From NCBI RefSeq assembly GCF_037975245.1, contig NC_092567.1:9249214-9299213 (forward strand): DNA of 50,000 nt, in the 5' to 3' direction. Below the pieces are notes generated by a model. That model saw only the letters and a list, made by a program, of their open reading frames with translations. It was not told the DNA's origin and searched no databases. This DNA comes from Apostichopus japonicus (Eukaryota; Echinodermata; Holothuroidea; Aspidochirotida; Stichopodidae). The translations under genes and the position numbers were made by a program. Of the stretch, positions 43,996 through 50,000 are shown in pieces; within the stretch, counting starts at the first letter, position 1; each line of letters starts with the position of its first letter.

Positions 43996-45114
43996 GTTTG
44001 ATTTGATTTGATTTATTTGATTTTCCACTGGATATATACATGTGGAGGGAAGTCCTCTAAAAAGCCAATTCAGGCTTAACAAGGTAAAGGACTCCCAGGA
44101 AAGAAAGAAAGAAAGAAAGAAAGGGAAAACAAAAAACAAACAAAAAGCATATATACATAAATGAAAATATAACTAGTGTCTTAATAAAGAAAAATTAATA
44201 ACATACAATATAAACGATGTATCAATACTGAGAAATTACTTCTTTTTTTAGTGCTTTTCTAAATGTTTCTTTAGATGGTTTAGATTTTATAGTAGCAGTT
44301 AGATCATTCCATGTCCTCATAGCACGATTCTTTAAACTTAACGTACCAAATGTTGTATTACATAAGTTGTGGTGTGCTTGACCGGCACTTCTAGTGCGGT
44401 GACTATGTATGGCGCTGTTAATAGTAAATAAGTCATGAAAGGCTGCAGGAAGTAAGCCATTCCAAGCCTTGTAAAAGAATGTGGCCACATTCAGCCTAAC
44501 AATATCGTTAAATTTTAATAAGTTGAGCAATTTGAAAAGTGAGCTGGTGTGTTCACGATATTCAGAATGAGTTATGTGACGAATGACTTTCTTTTGTAGG
44601 ATTTCAAGAGGGTGAAGATAAACATTATGGGTGCCAGACCAGATTATAGAGCAATATGAAAAATGGGGGAACACTAATGTTTGGTAAAGCATTCTAAGAA
44701 TATTCTGAGGAAAATAGTGTTTCAACTTAGAAATGATACCAACATTTTTCGCCACAGTGTTTGCAATATTTGATATATGTTCACACCAAGTAAGTTTACT
44801 ATCAATATAAACTCCGAGAAACTTTATGCTATGTACATGCTTGATAGGCTTACCATCCATTAAAATGTCTTTTTTCCAAGAAAAAGATTTGCTTTTATTG
44901 AACACAATGTAGCTGGTTTTATCAAGATTAAGTGAAAGCTTATTAGTTGCAAACCAGTCGTTAAATTGATTCAACTCCATGGATACTATGTCATGTAAAG
45001 TATTCAAGTTATTGGATTCGAAAAATATACTAGTGTCATCTGCAAATAAAATAGTTTTTGCAATATTAGAGATATGACAGATGTCATTGATATATATAAT
45101 GAAAAGAAGTGGTG
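43996..45114 (-). mobile_element. 5'-truncated CR1/jockey-type LINE
   Basis: On the minus strand, the element has the carboxy-terminal part of a non-LTR reverse transcriptase, a short 3' UTR, a (TTTC)n/(GAAA)n tract at 44101-44123 and a TCAAATAAATCAAATCAAA tail at 43996-44020. The 5' edge is at about 45114, where the coding sequence runs abruptly into a GACCT-type repeat. Short 3' fragments of this kind are typical of target-primed insertion. The repeated ATCAAA tail marks the 3' end. Confidence 0.8.
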
Positions 45115-45193
45115 ACTCCAAATGACCTATGACCTCAATAAAATCTTGTACTGAACATGTCAAAACTACATACGAACTATGAGATTCCTCCAA
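44222..45193 (-). pseudogene. LINE reverse transcriptase C-terminal fragment
   Basis: The 323-codon frame begins in the flanking repeat (residues 1-26 are not RT), then enters homologous sequence at SPLLFIIYINDI. The catalytic box FADD lies at residues 50-53, followed by LNQFNDWFATNKLSLNLDKT, IKFLGVYIDSKLTW and the thumb region with SYCSIIWSGT, ending naturally at TAA (44222-44224). These are the later RT motifs of CR1/jockey-like LINEs. The endonuclease and the first RT motifs are missing, so it cannot function. The frame itself has no break, which suggests a recent insertion. Confidence 0.88.
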
Positions 45194-45609
45194 CCGTACC
45201 TTCTTTAGTTATCGTGTTTACAAGGTTTTCACAATTTGACCTCTAGTGACCCCAAACGTGACCTCTAGTGACCCCAAATTAAGTGAAAGCTTATTAGTTG
45301 CAAACCAGTCGTTAAATTGATTCAACTCCATGGATACTATGTCATGTAAAGTATTCAAGTTATTGGATTCGAAAAATATACTAGTGTCATCTGCAAATAA
45401 AATAGTTTTTGCAATATTAGAGATATGACAGATGTCATTGATATATATAATGAAAAGAAGTGGTGACTCCAAATGACCTATGACCTCAATAAAATCTTGT
45501 ACTGAACATGTCAAAACTACATACGAACTATGAGATTCCTCCAACCGTACCTTCTTTAGTTATCGTGTTTACAAGGTTTTCACAATTTGACCTCTAGTGA
45601 CCCCAAACG
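44927..45609. repeat. 351-bp tandem duplication including LINE RT core
   Basis: The segment 44927-45258 is repeated at 45278-45609 with no difference that I could see over about 330 bp. Each copy contains the FADD-box part of the LINE and the adjoining GACCT repeat. The joint is a small direct repeat, GACCTCTAGTGACCCCAAA, present at the end of each copy. The second copy therefore gives a 108-codon frame whose first 90 residues equal those of the main frame. Confidence 0.92.
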
Positions 45610-46045
45610 GACTTGGACCTCCACCAAAAACAATAGGCATCCTGAATTAAATGTGGTACTCCTTCATAAGAAATATGAGATTGATACAAGCTTTCCTTCT
45701 TGAGAAATCGTGTTAACAAGGTTTACACAATTTGACCCCTGGTGACCCAAATGACCTTGACCTCCACAAAAAAACATAGGCTTTTGCTCCAAAATGTGTT
45801 CCTTCTACTCACGAAATATGAGATTGGTCCAAGCTTACCTCTTTGAGATATCATGTTTACAAGGTTTTCAGTATTTGGCCCCCGGTGACTGCAAATGACA
45901 TTTGACCTGCCCATAAAACAATAGGGTTCTTCTACTCAATGTGGTACTCATATACACTAAATATTAGATTGGTCCAAGCTTCCCTACTTGAAATACCGTG
46001 TTTACAAGCGAGACGTCACACACACACACACTCCGTCTGCATGAC
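45590..46045. repeat. dispersed GACCT-rich repeat, about three units
   Basis: Units of about 120-140 bp share GTTTACAAGGTTTTCA, ATTTGACC.C..GTGACC, ATGACCTTGACCT, and GAAATATGAGATTGGTCCAAG. The right end is a (CA)n tract (46017-46031) followed by GCATAGGTTGCGATTATCAT. The same family is at 42660. It has no coding role; minus-strand frames here are chance. Confidence 0.75.
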
Positions 46046-46114
46046 TGCATAGGTTGCGATTATCATCGAAACCAAAAAGGAGAATGAACTGCATCCAAGT
46101 ACACAACTTATAAA

Positions 46115-48051
46115 TGGTAATTCCTTGTACTCATAGTAACTCCTTGTACTCATAGTAACTCCTTGTACTCATAGTAACTCATTGTACTCATGGCAACTCC
46201 TTGTATTCATGGTAACTTCTTGTACTCATGGTAACTCCTTGTACTCATAGTAACTCCTTGTACTCACAGTAACTCCTTGTACTCATGGTAACTCCTGGTA
46301 CCAATGGTTACTCATTGTACTCATGGTAACTCATTGTACTCATGGTAACTCCTTGTACTCATGGTAAGTCATTGTGCTCATGGTAACTACTTGTACTCAT
46401 GGTAACTTCTTGTACCAATGGTAACTCCTTGTACTCATAGTAACTCCTTGAACTCACAGTAACTCCTTGTACTCATGGTAACTCCTGGTACCAATGGTTA
46501 CTCATTGTACTCATGGTAACTCCTTGTACTCATGGTAACTCATTGCACTCATAGTAACTCCTTGTACTCATGGTAACTTCTTGTACTCATGGTAACTCCT
46601 TGTACTCATAGTAACTCCTTGTACTCATAGTAACTCCTTGTACTCAAAGTAACTCCTTGTACTCATGGCAACTCCTTGTACTCATGGTAACTTCTTGTAC
46701 TCATGGTAACTCCTTGTACTCATGGTAACTCCTGGTACCAATGGTTACTCATTGTACTCATGGTAACTCCTTGTATTCATGGTAAGTCATTGTATTCATG
46801 GTAAGCCATTGTACTCATGGCCACTCCTTGTACTCATGGTAACTCCTTGTACTCATAGTAACTCCTTGTACTCACAGTAACTCCTTGTACTCGATCATGG
46901 TTACTCCTGGTACCAATGGTTACTCATTGTACTCATGGCAACTCCTTGTACTCATGGTAACTCCTTGTACTCATGGTAACTCCTTGTACTCATGGTAACT
47001 TCTTGTACTCATGGTAGCTCCTTGTACTCATAGTAACTCCTTGTACTCACAGTAACCCCTTGTACTCATGGTAACTCCTGGTACCAATGGTTACTCTTTG
47101 TACTCATGGTAACTCCTTGTATTCATGATAAGTCATTGTATTCATGGTAAGTCATTGTACTCATGGTAACTCCTTGTACTCATGGTAACTTCTTGTACTC
47201 ATGGTAACTCCTTGTACTCATAGTAACCCCTTGTAGTCACAGTAACTTCTTGTACTCATGGTAACTCCTGGTAACAATGGCTACTCATTGTACTCATGGT
47301 AACTCCTTGTACTCATGGTAACTTCTTGTACTCATGGTAACTCTTGTACTCATAGTAACTCCTTGTACTCACAGTAACTCCTTGTACTCATGGTAAATCC
47401 TGGTACCAATGGTTACTCATTGTACTCATGGTAACTCCTTGTACTCATGGTAACTCATTGCACTCATGGTAACTCCTTGTACTCATGGTAACTTCTTGTA
47501 CTCATGGTAACTCCTGGTACTCATAGTAACTCCTTGTACTCATAGTAACTCCTTGTACTCATAGTAACTCATTGAACTCATGGCAACTCCTTGTACTCAT
47601 GGTAACTTCTTGTACTCATGGTAACTCCTTGTACTCATAGTAACTCCTTGTACTCACAGTAACTCCTTGTACTCATGGTAACTCCTGGTACCAATGGTTA
47701 CTCATTGTACTCATGGTAACTCCTTGTATTCATGGTAAGTCATTGTATTCATGGTAAGCCATAGTAATCATGGCAACTCCTTGTACTCATGGTAACTTCT
47801 TGTACTCATGGTAACTCCTTGTACTCATAGTAACTCCTTGTACTCATGGTAACTCCTTGTACCAATGGTTACTCATAGTACTCACAGTAACTCCTTGTAC
47901 TCCTGGTAACTCCTGGTAACTCATTGTACTCATGGTAACTCCTTGTACTCATGGTAACTCGTGGCACTCATTGTAACTCCTTGTACTCATGGTAAGTTTT
48001 TTACTTATGGTCACTCCTTGTACTCATGGTAACTCTTTGTACTCATGGTAA
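46115..48051. repeat. 20-bp minisatellite, about 95 copies
   Basis: The unit is ACTCCTTGTACTCATGGTAA with variants in three positions (CATAG/CATGG/CACAG, CTCC/TTC/CATT). A marker unit, CTGGTACCAATGGTTACTCA, recurs at irregular intervals of about 130-285 bp, which shows that blocks of many units have been copied together. It contains no long open frame. Confidence 0.95.
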
Positions 48052-48638
48052 GGAGCTAGCTACGAGAACCCCTTACAAGCTATGTAAAGATAAAGATCAA
48101 AAACCAATCAGTGCAGCCAAGCTACTTTCACATCAAAGTTCATTTCACTCATGTAGGCCAAATTAATTAACATGTCGACTAAAAAATGTTTCATGTCAAC
48201 TGTATCATATTGTAGATACGTTGACTAACCATACTTTCATCGGTATCTTGCTAACTTCATGCTCGCTCAAGGTAACGTTGTAACTATACCCAATGCCAGC
48301 TTAACTGAAGATGATTTTCTATAATGAGTAATGATAAATATGCAACAAATTCAACATGTAATAAAAGAAATGGTCATGATATATACATATTAGACTAGAC
48401 TTGTGCACATAACAAAGATTAACGTAATCATAATGTAAGTCCGCATAATATAAGTAAGTCTGCATAATGTAAGAAAGTCTACATTATATAAAGTCTACTT
48501 GACATAAGTCCACATGATGTAGCCTAAGTCCTCATAATGTCAGTTGCATGTGTAACCCCTCTGATCACCAATCACAACAGTATGCAAGATAGTAGACAAG
48601 ATATATCTTCAATTATGTCCATTGGCAATCTCTCATAT
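48052..48638. other. non-coding spacer with short degenerate repeats
   Basis: At 48430-48540, AAGTC..CATAATGTAAG-like words recur about six times at 16-20 bp. The rest has no feature that I can support. Confidence 0.45.
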
Positions 48639-50000
48639 CTGCTATTCCCCCTGGACATGCTGCTTCCCCCTCCAACTGCTACTTCCCCCTGGACCTGCTA
48701 CTTCCCCCTCGATCTGCTGCTTCCCCCCTCGACCTGCTACTTCCCCTCGACCTGCTGCTTCCCCCTTCCAAATGCTACTTCCCCCTCCAACTGCTACTTC
48801 TCCATCGACCTGCTACTTCCACCACAACCTGCTACTTCCCCCTCGACCTGTTACTTCCCCCTTCCAACTGCTACTTCCCCCTCGACCTGCTACTTCCCCC
48901 TTCCAACTGCTACTTCCCCCTCGACCTGTTACTTCCTCCTTCCAACTGCTATTTACCCCTCGACCTGCTACTTCCCCCTTCCAACTGCTACTTCCCCCTG
49001 GACCTGTTACTTCCCCCTTCCAACTGCTGCTTCCCCCCTCGACCTGCTACTTCCCCTCGACCTGCTGCTTCCCCCTTCCAAATGCTACTTCCCCCTCCAA
49101 CTGCTACTTCTCCATCGACCTGCTACTTCCACCACAACCTGCTACTTCCCCTCGACCTGTTACTTCCCCCTTCCAACTGCTACTTCCCCCTCGACCTGCT
49201 ACTTCCCCCTTCCAACTGCTACTTCCCCTCGACCTGTTACTTCCTCCTTCCAACTGCTACTTCCCCCTCGACCTGCTACTTCCCCCTTCCAACTGCTACT
49301 TCCCCCTGGACCTGTTACTTCCCCCTCGACCTGCTGCTTCCCCCCTCGACCTGCTACTTCCCCTCGACCTGCTGCTTCCCCCTTCCAAATGCTACTTCCC
49401 CCTCCAACTGCTACTTCTCCATCGACCTGCTACTTCCACCACAACCTGCTACTTCCCCCTCGACCTGTTACTTCCCCCTCGAACTGCAACTTCCCCCTCG
49501 ACATGCTACTTCCCCCTTCCAACTGCTGCTTCCCCCCTCGACCTGCTACTTCCCCTCGACCTGCTGCTTCCCCCTTCCAAATGCTACTTCCCCCTCCAAC
49601 TGCTACTTCTCCATCGACCTGCTACTTCCACCACAACCTGCTACTTCCCCTCGACCTGTTACTTCCCCCTTCCAACTGCTACTTCCCCCTCGACCTGCTA
49701 CTTCCCCCTTCCAACTGCTACTTCCCCTCGACCTGTTACTTCCTCCTTCCAACTGCTACTTCCCCCTCGACCTGCTACTTCCCCCTTCCAACTGCTACTT
49801 CCCCCTGGACCTGTTACTTCCCCCTCGACCTGCTGCTTCCCCCCTCGACCTGCTACTTCCCCTCGACCTGCTGCTTCCCCCTTCCAAATGCTACTTCCCC
49901 CTCCAACTGCTACTTCTCCATCGACCTGCTACTTCCACCACAACCTGCTACTTCCCCCTCGACCTGTTACTTCCCCCTCGAACTGCAACTTCCCCCTCGA
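48639..50000. repeat. C-rich minisatellite with 307-bp higher-order repeat
   Basis: The basic unit of 17-20 bp is CTGCTACTTCCCCCTCGAC or CTGCTACTTCCCCCTTCCAA. The marker CCAAATGCTACTTCCCCCTC is at about 48768, 49078, 49385, 49577 and 49884, giving a higher-order period of about 307-310 bp with one shortened copy (192 bp). Sister higher-order units look almost identical. The opposite strand has regular G5 runs. The array continues past the end of the window. Confidence 0.93.

Noticed and set aside
46115-50000. CRISPR-like direct repeats
   Set aside because: Units are contiguous with no unique spacers, in a eukaryotic sequence; these are minisatellites.

Overview
The window is eukaryotic, AT-rich, intron-bearing and dominated by transposable elements and minisatellites. 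No complete host gene is recognisable. The mix of a BEL/Pao LTR retrotransposon, PIF/Harbinger elements with SANT-like genes, many small hAT elements, a CR1/jockey-type LINE, and frequent short AGGCCTA-type words suggests a marine invertebrate. An echinoderm such as a sea cucumber is my guess, from pattern memory only.

Layout. 1-6600: non-coding DNA with a 136-bp triplication, GGGTACCC palindromes, a duplicated intron-like block and two weak short-exon candidates. 6600-9170: hAT fragments ending in a hAT transposase relic. 9169-19076: a BEL/Pao retrotransposon with a perfect 5-bp target duplication. Its 5' LTR, gag and pol are each interrupted by a nested element: a hairpin-rich insert, a telomere-repeat MITE with a 9-bp duplication, and a 3.2-kb Harbinger-type element. 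19265-19821 and 20400-20718: two hAT MITEs. 20719-29199: an 8.5-kb Harbinger-type element inserted exactly at the end of the second MITE. It carries a SANT-like gene relic, a HARBI1-like transposase relic, a nested 3.8-kb foldback element and a nested hAT MITE. 29203-33200: hAT ends and a 495-bp element. 33218-38210: three minisatellites (20-bp CRE-like, 51-bp, 27-bp) with three possible short host exons between them. 38210-43990: mostly featureless, with one hAT MITE. 43990-46080: a 5'-truncated LINE fused to a dispersed repeat and partly duplicated in tandem. 46115-50000: two long minisatellite arrays, the last running off the window.

The target-site duplications let insertion events be ordered. 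The hAT relic came before BEL, which came before its three passengers. The hAT MITE at 20400 came before the Harbinger at 20719, which came before or alongside the foldback and hAT MITE inside it. Both Harbinger-type elements have 3-bp duplications of the form CWG (CAG, CTG). Coding sequences belong to mobile elements and nearly all are broken. All calls come from reading the sequence; no database search was run.
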